NCBI RefSeq assembly: GCF_025465275.1
Contig: NZ_JAODNK010000153.1
Span: forward strand, 62,001 to 126,000
Origin: Nocardia sp.
Lineage (GTDB): Bacteria > Actinomycetota > Actinomycetes > Mycobacteriales > Mycobacteriaceae
Direction of reading: 5' to 3'
Length of the DNA: 64,000 nt
Made by a program: the position numbers and the translations under genes. Under the pieces are notes generated by a model. The model saw only the letters and a program-made list of their open reading frames with translations, was not told the DNA's origin and did no database searches. Positions 1 through 12,000 of the stretch are shown here, piece by piece (within the stretch, counting starts at the first letter, position 1; each line of letters begins with the position of its first letter).

Positions 1-3000
1 GATATGTGTGGCATATACGGGGACATCGGTCACGGCGCCGGTGATGTGCTCCTCCCAGCTCCGCGCCGCACCGCGGTCCCCGGACCCTTCCCGAGTGGCG
101 GTGAAGTGCAGCAGGTCGCCGCAGAACTTGCCGCTCGGTACGCCCGGGACCTGCCGGGTGAGTGCGGCTGTCGCCCGTGCGAGCAGTTCCGGTGGGAAGT
201 CTCCGGCCTCGCGTACCAAAGATTCCATACCGCGGAGCTCGTGCCAGGCGGCCTCGGTATCGGCGGGCTGCTGGGCGGAAGTGCCGTCGGCGACAGCGGT
301 ATCCATGAGGGCGAGCAGCGCCACCTCCGCGCCGAGACTCTGCAGTCGTACCGCGATCTCGTGTGCGATGCGACCGCCGAGGGACCAGCCCAGCAGGCGA
401 TACGGCCCGGCCGGCTGGACCCGGAGGATCTCGGCGACATAGCGGTCGGCGTACTCGTCCAGTGAGGCGAGCGGCGGGACTCCCCCGACCACCCATGGAT
501 CCTGGATGCCGTAGAGCGAGATCTCCGGATCCAGGTGTGCGAGCAGACCCGCATAGGGCCAGGCCAAGCCGCCACCGGGGTGGATACAGAACAGCGTCTC
601 AGGGCCCGTTCGGCGCAGCGGAAGGACTATTTCGAGCGACTCGTCTTCGCTTGTGGCCGTCGTGTTTTCGGACAGTCGCAGAGCGAGTGCGCCGACCTTC
701 GGGGCCTCGAAGAGATCGCGCAACGCCACGCTGCCCGGCAGCCGGGAGACGGCCTGCGCGGCGGTGAGGGAATTGCCACCGAGCACAAAGAAGTCATCGT
801 CCAGACCGACCTGCTCGAGGCCGAGGATTTCGGCGAAGGCCGCGGCCACCGCCGTTTCGGCATCGGTCACCGGCGGCCGATACCCGGTGCTCAGGGCCGG
901 CGGCAGTGGCAGTGCGGCCCGATCGACCTTGCCGTTGACCAGCAGCGGCAGCCGGTCCAGGACCACCACGACCGGCAGCAGATAATCCGGAAGGCGTTGT
1001 GCCGCAGCCTTGGTGAGCTCAGCGGGGTCCAGCGTGCGGCCGGATTCCGGTACCGCATAGGCGACCAGCGTGGCTCCGCCCGGACTCTGCGCGCGGGTCG
1101 CCACCACCTGCGCCACCCCGGGCGCGGTCGCCACCGCGGCCTCGATTTCGCCGAGTTCTACCCGCATACCGCGTACCTTGACCTGAAAGTCACTGCGGCC
1201 CTGGTAGATCAGCTCGCCGGTGGCGGACCAGGTGACAAGATCCCCGGTGCGGTAGAGGCGTGCGCCCGCCGGACCGAACGGGTCCGCGACGAAGCGGGCG
1301 GCCGTGGCGGCGAATCGGCCCAGATAGCCGCGCGCCACCGCGGGCCCACCGAGGTACAGCTCACCGGTCGCACCGATCGGCATGGGACGCAGACTGCGGT
1401 CGAGGACGTAGCAGCGCATACCGACCACGGGTGCGCCGATGGTGATGGCATGGTCACCGTCGAGCGCCCGGCTCATGGTGGCGATGACCGTCGCCTCGGT
1501 GGGGCCGTAGGCATTGAGCAGCCGATGTGCCGCGCCCCAGGCGGACGCCACCGCCGGCGGACAGGCTTCGCCACCGGTGAGCACCACCGACAGACCGGGC
1601 AGATCGACCGGATCGGTGCACGCCAGTACGGCGGGCGTCACGAAGGCGTGTGTCACTCGTTCCCGGCGCAGCAGCTGTGTCAGTTCCGCACCCGCGTACG
1701 CGTCCGGCGGGGCCACCAGCAGGGTTGCGGCCGCTCCGGCCGCGAGGACCAGCTCCCACACCGAGACGTCGAAACTCGGTGTGGCCAAGCACAATATGCG
1801 GGACCGCTCGTCCGCGCCTATGCATCGGTGCTGGGCGGCAGCCATATTCGCGAGCCCGGCGTGACTGACCACCACACCCTTGGGCAGGCCGGTGGAGCCC
1901 GAAGTGTGAATGACGTAGGCCGCCGTGCCGATGTGCTGGCGCGGCGGGCACTCCTCCGGCTGCGATTGCAGTTGCCGCAGTGCGGTATTCGACCCATCCG
2001 CATCGAGCGCGAGCACCTCGACGATCGGCTGCCCAGCGAAGGCCGCGCTTTCACCGGCGGTGGTCACCACTATGCGAGCGCCTGCCTCGTGGATCATGTC
2101 CGCTATGCGGGCCTGCGGGAATCCCGGATCGACGGGCATGAAGGCAGCGCCCGATTTGGTCACACCCCAGCACGCCACCACCCAGGGCAGCGAGCGCGAC
2201 ATACCCAGCGCCACCACGTCTTCCGAACCGATGGCCCGGGACGTCAGCCACTGGGCGATCCGGTCGGAGCGCTCGTCGAGTTCGCGATAGGTGAGGACGA
2301 GGTCGCCGCAGCGCACGGCCTCGGCATCGGGTGCGCGCCGGACCGCCGCCGCCAGCAGATCGGGAAGCAGGAGGTCGGTGTCCGCACCGTCGGTGTCGTT
2401 CCAGTCCCGCACGGTCCGGCGATACTCCGAGGGACTGAGCAGGCCGACGCGCGCGGTGGGCGTGTGCGGATCGGCGGTGACACGCTGGAGCAGCAGTAGA
2501 TAGCGCTCGACCAGCGCGGTAATGGTGTCGTGGCCGAACAGCTCGGTGGCGTACTGCACATCCAGCGTGAGCCCGGAATCCGCCTGGGCCACCGTGAATT
2601 CCAGGTCGAAGCGGGAGCTCGGCGAGGGCAGGATGACGGGTTCGACGTGCAGGCCGGACAGCTCCGGGCGCACCGGTTCGAGGTTCTGCAGCGCCAGCAC
2701 AACCTGGAAGAGCGGGTGCCGGGACCGCGAACGTGGCGGATCGAGTACCTCCACCACTTGCTCGAAGGGCAGGTCGGCGTGTGCGAACGCGGCGAGATCG
2801 AGACTGCGGACCCGCTCCAGCAGTGCCGAGAAGGATTCGGCAGCAGAGACTTCCGTGCGGAGTACCAGGGTATTGACGAACATGCCGACCAGATCATCGA
2901 GCGCCGCCGCACCGCGTCCCGCCACCGGGGTGCCGATGGCTATATCGTCACTGCCCGACCAGGCCGCGAGCAGCAGGGCCAGTCCGGCATGCAGGGTCAT

Positions 3001-6000
3001 GAACAGCGAGGCATCGTGTTGCCACGCGAGTTCGCGCAGATGCCGCACCGTCGATTCCGGAATCACCGCCGAGACGGTCCGGCCGCACTGTGCGGCGACC
3101 AGCGGGCGGGGGTGATCCGTCGGGAGCCCGAGTTCCGGCGGCAATCCCGCGAGAGTGTTTGTCCAGTAGTCGATCTGGTGTGACATCTCAGATTCGGGAT
3201 CGGCAGCTGAGCCCAGTACCGATCGCTGCCACAGCGTGTAGTCGGCATATTGCACCGGCAGCGGGGTCCACGACGGGACCTTCCCGCGCCGCGCGGCCGA
3301 ATACGCCTCGGCCAGATCGCGGGCCAGCGGAGCAAGCGAGAATCCATCGGCATTCGCGTGGTGGACGACGAAGACCAGCCTCCACTCCCGGGCGCGCTCG
3401 ACCGCCGCGCCGACCGCGAACAATCCGGCGCGCAATGGGGGCTTCGCCCGCAGATCAAAAGGCGCGGAGCAGTATTCGCCGAGCGTTGCGGCCAACCGCG
3501 CCGGGCGAACGGTGCGGATATCGAGCACCGGTTCCCTGGCTGCCACGCGCTGACACCCCACGCCGTCGATCTCGGGGTAGTACGTCCGCAGTGCCTCGTG
3601 CCGGGCCGCGACCGCCCGCAGCGCCGAAACCAGTGCCGCCACATCCAATCGGCCCTCCAAACGCAGGACCAGCGGAATGTTGTAAGCGCCGGAATCGGGA
3701 TCGAGCCGGTTGAGCAGCCACAGTCGCTGCTGAGCGAAGGACAGTGGCACGACATCCGGACGCGGCACGGCCACCAGCGGCGGGCGCACCACTGCCGCCG
3801 AAGTGGCAAGGTACGCAGCCAGTTCCACGACCGTCGATGCGTCGAACACCGCCCGCACCGGCACCTCGATCCCCAGTGCGGCGGCCAATCGGGCCGCTAC
3901 CCGGGTGGCGCTCAGCGAATTACCACCCAGCCGGAAGAAGTCGTCGTCGAGGCCGACGCCCGGGGCACTCAGGACCTCCGTGAAGACCTGCGCCACCGCA
4001 CGTTCCGCGGTGGTGTGCGGTGCGCGGAACGGCTCGGACTCCGCGGTGGGTGCGGGCAGCGCGGCCCGATCCACCTTGCCATTGGCGGTCAGGGGCAATT
4101 GCGCACAGACCACGAATGCCGACGGCACCATGTAATCGGGCAGCCTTTGCGCGACCGCCGCACGGACCCGGCCGACGTTCACGCTCGGACCCGTCGCATA
4201 GGCGACGATGCGCTGGTCGCCGGGGATGTCCTGGCGGATCATGACCACCGCCTGCGTGATGCCGGGTGCACTCGACACCGCGGCTTCGATCTCGGCCGGC
4301 TCGATGCGCATACCGCGCACCTTCACCTGGGCATCGGTGCGGCCGATGAATTCCAGCGTGGCCTCGGCCCGCCAGCGCACCGCATCACCGGTGCGATACA
4401 TGCGGCCGGGCGCGAAGGGGTCCGCGAGAAAGCGGATCGCGGTCAGCGCCGGACCGGACCGATAACCGCGTGCCACACCCGGACCCGCCAGATAGAGCTC
4501 ACCGGTGACGCCGACCGGCACGGGCGAGAGGCGTTCGTCGAGGACGTAGCAGCGCACACCGATTGCGGGGCCGCCCAGTGTCACCGGGTCGTTCGGGGCG
4601 TACGGAGCACTCAGATTCGAAATAATGGTGGTCTCGGAGGGACCGTAGGCAATGAGCAGCGTGCGACCGGCCGACCAGCGGGCGGCGAGGGTCGGGGCGA
4701 CCACCTCACCACCGGTCACGAGTACCCGCAGAACCGAGTCCGCGCCCGGGGTCTCCAGCTCCGCCGGGTCCATTCCGGCGAGTACGGCGGGGGTGATGAA
4801 GGCGTGCGTGATTCGCTCGCGGCACAGTAGAGCCGTCAGCTCGGATCCACCGAACACGTCCGGCGCGGCGAGGACCAGGGCGCCGGACGTACCCACCGCC
4901 AGCAGCACCTCCCAGAGCGAGGCGTCGAAGCTCGGCGAGGCCAGCCCGAGGATGCGCGAATCACGGCCCGGAGCACAGTGTTTCGCCTGCGCTCCGACAA
5001 TATTGGCGAGGCCGCCATGGGTGATCACCACACCCTTGGGCACACCGGTCGAGCCGGAGGTGAAGATGAGGTAGGCAGCATCGAGCAGGCGCAAACGGCG
5101 CAGACGCTCAGCGGCACACACGGTGGAGCCGGATATGGCAGCGAGTTCGGCGAGCAGTGCGGGGTCGTCCAGCAGCAGCCAGTCCGGCCGCGCACCGATC
5201 GCCGCCGTCGTAATACCCAGCGTTGCACCGGAATCCGTCAGCATGCGCTCGATGCGCTGCTGGGGATGGCGTGGCTCGATCGGCAGGTAGGTCGCGCCCG
5301 ATTTGGCCACGGCCCACAGTGTGACCAGCCAATCGATCGAACGGTGCAGGGCCACGGCCACTGTGGAGTCCGGGCCGATGCCGCGCCGAAGCAGCACGCG
5401 GGTCAGGCGATTCGACTGTTCGTCGAGCTCCCGATAGGTGAGGGTGCGGTCACCGCACACCAGCGCGACGACATCGGGAGCCAGTGCGACGGCACGAGCC
5501 ATCAGCCCCGGAAGGTTGGTCGGAGTGGCGCCGCCGGTCTTGTTCCAGTCGTACAGAACCCGGCGGCGTTCGTCCGCTCCGAGCGCGTCGAGCGTGCGCA
5601 CCGGGCGCGCGGGGTCGGCGGCCACCTGCGAGAGCAGGAGGTCGAAGCGATGCAGTACGGACTCGGCGGTATCGCGATCGAAAAGTGCGGTGTCGTAGCG
5701 GAGTTCGACGGCGAGGCAGGAATCCACCTCCGCAATATCGAATTCCAGATCGAAGCGCACGGTGCGCGGCGGCGGAGTTATCGGCTCCACCCGGACCCCG
5801 GGCAGGCGCAATTCGGTCGCGCCGAAGTTCCGGAAGGCCAGCACGACCTGGAACAGCGGGTGCCGCGCGGCCGAACGTGTCAGGCCGAGGGCCTCCACGA
5901 TGCATTCGAAGGGTGTGTGGGCGTGCGCGAAAGCCTCCAGATCGGTATCGCGCACGCGGTCCAGCAGGTGGGCGAACGACTCGTCGGCATCGATGGAGGT

Positions 6001-9000
6001 CCGCAGGGCAATGGGATTGACGAACATGCCCACGAGCTCGTCCAGGCCGCAGGCGTCGCGGCCGGCCGTCGGTGTGCCGATGACTATGTCCCCGGTCCCG
6101 GAGAGCTTCGCCAGCAGTACCGCAAGGGCGGCATGGACGACCATGAACAGGGAGGCCCGGTGCTCGCGTGCGACCTCCCGCAGGGTGGACGTAATCTCCT
6201 GCGGCACAGTCCACTCGATGCTGTCGCCGCTGTAGGCGGCGGATTCGGGGCGCGGGCGATCGAGCGGCAGCGGGATTTCGATCGGCGCGGCGGCAAGTAC
6301 ACGAACCCAGTGCGCCAGTTGCCGATTCAGCTCCGATTCGGGATCCCCGGCGGCACCCAGGGCCGCGTGCTGGCGCACGGCGAAGTCCGCGTACTGCATT
6401 GGCAGAGCGGGCCATTGCGGCTCACCACCGGTCGCCCTGGCGAGATAGGCCGTCGCGAGATCGCGGGTGAGCGGGCCCAGCGAGTAGCCGTCCGCATTGA
6501 CATGGTGCACGGCTACGGCCAGCACCCACTCGGACTGCCCGCACGTACCGGCGAACGCAGCGGGCTGTATGGAGGAGTCGACCGCGTACAGCCGCACTCG
6601 TATCGGCGGCGCGGCTGCGAGATCGAAAGGCGCGGACTCGAACTGGGCCAAGGCGCGCTGCAACCGGATCGGTGGCATTCGGCGCATCTCCAGCGCGCCG
6701 ATATCCTCGTGCGAGACCGCCTGATACGGCACACCATCGTGTTCGGGGAAGTAGGTGCGCAGCGCCTCGTGCCGGTGGACGACATCGGATACGGCGGCCG
6801 CCAGGGCCACCACATCGAGCGCACCGGTCAGGCGCACGGCCAGCAGAATGTGATAGGCCGCGCCCGCGCCACGGCGATCGAGCAGCCAGATGCCCTGCTG
6901 CGCGAACGACAGTGGGACTCGCTCGGGTCGCTCCTGCGGACCGGCGATCAGCGGGCCGGCCGGCTCGGCGTGCCCGCGCAGGTGCAGGAGTGCGGTCAGG
7001 CCCGCCACGGTGGGCTCGTCGAACAGGCTGCGCAGGTCCGGCTCCCACCCCGCCTCGCGCAGTAGCGCGACAATACGGGTGGCGCTCAGCGAATTGCCGC
7101 CGAGCGCGAAGAAATCGTCGAAGATGCCTACCCGGTCGAGTCCGAGGACCTGGGCGAACACCTCGGCCACCGACTCTTCGAGAGCCGAACGGGGCGCCCG
7201 GATTTCCGCAGGGGATCGCACGGGCTCGGGCAGTGCCGTGCGATCCACCTTGCCGGTCAGGGTCAGCGGAAACTGTTCCAGCACTGTGACAACAGTGGGC
7301 AGGTACTGGTCGGGAAGGCGGCGGGTGAGACCGGTGCGCACCGCGGCGGCATCGACAGATTGCCCGGCCGCGGGCACCACGTAGGCGGCGAGCTCCGGCT
7401 CGCCGTCCCTGGTACGCAGCGTCACCACCGCGTCGGTGATGCCGGGCAGGGCGGTGAGGGCCGCTTCGATCTCGCCCAGCTCCAGCCGGACTCCGCGCAC
7501 CTTGACCTGGAAGTCGTTGCGGCCGTGGTAATCCAGCTCGCCGTCGGTACGCCAGGAGCCGAGATCGCCGGTGCGGTACATGCGTTCGCCCGGTGCGCCG
7601 AAGCCGTTCGGCACGAATCGGCCGCCGGTCAGTCCCGGCCGGCGGTGGTAGCCGCGCGCCAGACCTGTTCCGGCTACGTACACTTCGCCGATCACGCCCG
7701 GTGGGACCAGCCGCAAGCGGTTGTCCAGCACGTAGCAACGGGCACCCACGACGGGGCCACCGATGGATACGGTGGCATCAGCCCGCAACGGGCGGCTGAC
7801 GGTGGACCAGATGGTCGCCTCGGCCGGGCCGTAGGCATTGATGAAACTCCGCCCGGCAGACCAGATTCCGGCCAGTACCGGCGAGCAGGCCTCACCGGCG
7901 GTGGCCAGCAATCGCAAGTGCGGAAGTCGCTCCGGTGCTTCGAGAGTGGCCAGTACCCGTGGAGTGAGCATGGCGTGCGTAATGCGCTCGCGGTCCATGA
8001 GGTCGAGCAGGGCGTCACCGGCGTAGGCCCACGGTGGTGCGACCACCAGGGTGGAGCCGGAACCCAAGGCCAGCAGCAATTCCCACACCGAGGCGTCGAA
8101 GCTCGGGGAGGCGACGGCGAGCACCCGGGTATCGGGATCGGAGTCGCAGCGCTGCGCCTGGGTCACCACCACATTCGCCAGTCCGGCATGGGTGATGGTG
8201 GCGGCCTTCGGGATTCCGGTCGATCCGGAGGTGTACACGACATATGCCGGATGCTGCAGGCGCAGCGGACGCACCCGGTCGGCATCTGTGATCGGCTTCG
8301 CGGACGGTTCGACCGGCTCCTCCGGGTCGATGACCAGCCACTCGCCGCTCGGGAGGGCGGGCAGATCTGCGCGCCGCCGGGCCACGGTAATGCCCATGGC
8401 CGCAACCGAATCAGCCAGCATGAGTTCGATGCGTTCGGCGGGCGCATTCGGATCGACGGGGAGATATGCCGCGCCGGCGTGCGCCACCGCACAGACCGCT
8501 ACCACCCATTCGAGCGAGCGAGGCAGTGCCACCGCGACAATGTCCTCGGGGCCGATGCCGAGGGCGATCAGCCTGCGGGCCAGGTGGTTCGAGCGAATGC
8601 CGAGCTCGCGGTAGGTCAGCGCGCCGTCCTCGCAGGTCACCGCTGCGGCGTCCGGATCGTAGGCCGCTGCCCGGGTGAGCAGCTGCGGCCATGTGACGGC
8701 GATTGCGTCGCTGGTGTCGTTCCAGTCCCGCAGTGCACGCCGTTCGTCCGGCGCCAGCAGGTCTATGTCACCGATCAGGACGCCCGAATCACGAGCAATG
8801 TGGTCGAGGACCCGAACGAGCCGCTGTGTCAGCGCCTCCATTCCGGTCCGGTCGAACAGATCCGTGGCGTACTGCACGGTCACCGACAGTCCGGCCGGAG
8901 ACTCCGCGACGGTGAACTCGAGGTCGAATTTCGCCAGGGGCAAGGACATTTCGACCGATTCCACCCGCAGTCCGGGCAGTTCGAATTCGGTGCGTCCGCC

Positions 9001-12000
9001 GGAACGGAACGACAGCATCACCTGGAACAGCGGATGCCGGGACCGGGAGCGTGGCAGACCTACCGTCTCCACCAGGCGCTCGAACGGGGCCTCGTCGTGA
9101 GCGAAAGCGCTCAGGTCGATATCCCGGACTCGGGACAGCAGCGCGTCGAACGACTCCGCCGCGTCGACGGGCACCCGGAGTACAAGCGTATTGACGAACA
9201 TGCCGATCAGGTCGTCCAGGCGGGCATCGCCACGCCCGGCCACCGGCGTGCCGACCGCGATATCGCTTCCGCCCGATATCGCGGCCAGCACCGCCGCCAG
9301 CCCGGCATGGACCACCATGAACAAGGTGGCGCCATGCCGCTGCGCTACCTCTTGCAACCCCCGGACGATATCGCCCGGAAGATCTGTACACACTCGCTCC
9401 GCACGCCCCGACGGGTGCGCCGGACGCGAACGGTGCGGCGGCAGGGCCGATTCCACCGGCAGCCCCGACAACACCTCCGACCAGTAGCCGAGTTGCCGGG
9501 ACAGCTCCGACTCCGGATCGGAATCGGAACCCAGCACGGCATGTTGCCACAGGGTGTAGTCCGCGTACTGCAGCGGTAGGGGCGACCACTCCGGAGAAGT
9601 GCTGCGCATCCGCGCCGTATACGCGGTCGCCAGATCACGCGCGAACGGGCCGAGCGAGAGTCCGTCGGCGATCACATGATGCACCAGCACCGCCAGCACA
9701 TGATGATCGGGGCGGTCGCTGTCGTCGTGCACGCGCAGTAGGCACACCCGAATCGGCGGCGCGGCAATAAGATCGAATCCGTTGGCGCCGAATTCGGCCA
9801 TGGTGCGCTCGAAGTCCGCCGCCTCGACCGGCTCCGGAACCAGTCCGCCGATCACGGAGTCCACCGGCGAGATCTGCTGGCACACCATGCCATCGAGCTC
9901 GGGGAAGGAGGTTCGCAGCGCTTCGTGCCGCCCGACCACATCCGTCAGTGCGGCCGTGAGCGCGCTGGCATCCACAGCGCCAGTCAGCCGCAATCCCAGC
10001 AGCATGTTGTACGCCGCCGAATCCGGATCCAGCCGGTTCAGCAGCCAAAGCCGGTGCTGCGCATACGAGATCGGCACCCGTTCCGGCCGCACCCGGGGCG
10101 CTGGCCGCACCCGATCCACCAGCAGATCGCGCGCCCCCACCCGCTCGGCAAAGCTCGCCACCGTGCTCGCCTCGAACAGCTCCCGCACCCCAGCCGCCAC
10201 TCCGAGGGCGGCACCGACCCGAGCCACCACCAGCGTCGCACTCAGCGAATCCCCGCCCAGCGCAAAGAAATCATCCTCGAGCCCGGGACTGTCCACCCCC
10301 AGCACCTGCGCAAACGCCTCAGCCACAACCTTTTCCGCAACGGTGACAGGCGCCCGATAGCGAGCCGCCACCGCCACCGGCGCAGGCAAAGCCCGCCGAT
10401 CCACCTTCCCGTTCGCGGTGACCGGCAACCGATCCAGCAGCACGATGGTCGGCACCATATAACTCGGCAGCCGCTGCCCCGCACTGACTTCCAACTCCCG
10501 ATTGGTCAGCAGAACACCGGGATGCGGCACGGCGTACGCGACGATCCGCGACGCAGCCGGCTCGGATGGCGCACCACCGACAGATATCTCGCCACCTGTC
10601 CGGGTGGACGGATCACTTGGGCCGACGTGTGCGACCTCGGTTTCACGGGTGCCGGTGTGCACGACGACTACTGCCTGTGCGACGCCGGGGCAGTCCGCGA
10701 GGACTGCTTCGATCTCGCCGAGTTCGATGCGGAGGCCGCGCAGCTTTACTTGGGAGTCGACCCGGCCGCGGAATTCGAGTTCGCCGCACTCGTCCCAGGT
10801 CACGAGATCACCGGTGCGGTAGAGCCTTTCACCCGGGGCACCGAAGGGATCGGCGATGAAGTGGGTGCCGGTGGCCGTCGGGCGCGCGAGGTAGCCGCGG
10901 GCGAGGCCGGGGCCGCCCAGATAGAGTTCGCCGACGACGCCCGGAGGCACGGGGCGCAGCCAGGGGTCGAGGACGTAGCAGCGCATACCGGAAACGGGTG
11001 TGCCCAGCGTGATCGGGCGGTCGGGCGCGAGGCCGCCGAGATTGGTGACAATGCTGGTCTCGGTGGGACCGTACACATTCACGAGATTCCGGCCGGGAGC
11101 CCAGGCCGCGACCACCGTCTGCGGGCAGGCTTCGCCCCCGATCGAAAGATATTGCAGCCGTTCGAGTCCCGCCGGATCGGTGCTCGCCAGCACGGCGGGG
11201 GTCAGGAAGGCATGGGTCACCCGTTCGCGGCGAATGAGCTCCGCCAGGCGCGGTCCCGCATAAGCGTCACCCGAGGCCACCACCAGCGTCGCGCCGGTAG
11301 TCGCGGCCAGCAGCAGCTCCCACAGCGAAGCGTCGAAAGTCGGAGCGGTCACACACAGCACACGATCACCGGCCGCAGCGGGCAACCGCTCCCCCTGCGC
11401 CGCAACAAGACCGGCCCACCCGCCATGGGTGACGACCACACCCTTCGGCCCACCGGTCGACCCCGAGGTGTAAATGACATACGCCGGATGCCCGGCATGC
11501 AATGGCCGAGTCCGATCGGCATCCGCGAAGGCAGCGGCGTCAGCGTCCGGGTAGTCGAGGACTCCGAGCAGGTCGACGCGGGTCAGCCAGTCTCGGTCGC
11601 CGCGGATGGAGTCGGGCAATGTGGCTGTGGCGGTGTCTATTCCGAGGCGCACTTCGGCTTCGTCGAGGATCGCGGTGGTGCGGTGGGCGGGGTGGTGCGG
11701 GTCGATGGGGAGGTAGGCGGCGCCGGACTTCATTACGCCCCAGATGGCCGCTACCCATTCGAGGGAGCGCTGGGAGCGGATGGCCACGACGTCGCCGGGG
11801 CCGATATTGCGCCGACTCAGGTTGTGCGCGAGGCGATTCGATGCCGCGTCGAGCTGGGCGTAGGTGAGGGCTGTCGGCTCGCCAGCCGCTGCGTCGCAGA
11901 CGACTGCCTGCGCCGTGGGGTTCGCCCGGGCGGTGGCGGTGAGAAGGTCAGGGAGGAGAAGGGGGTCGGGTTCGTCTATGCGGTTCGGGGCGTGCAGGAT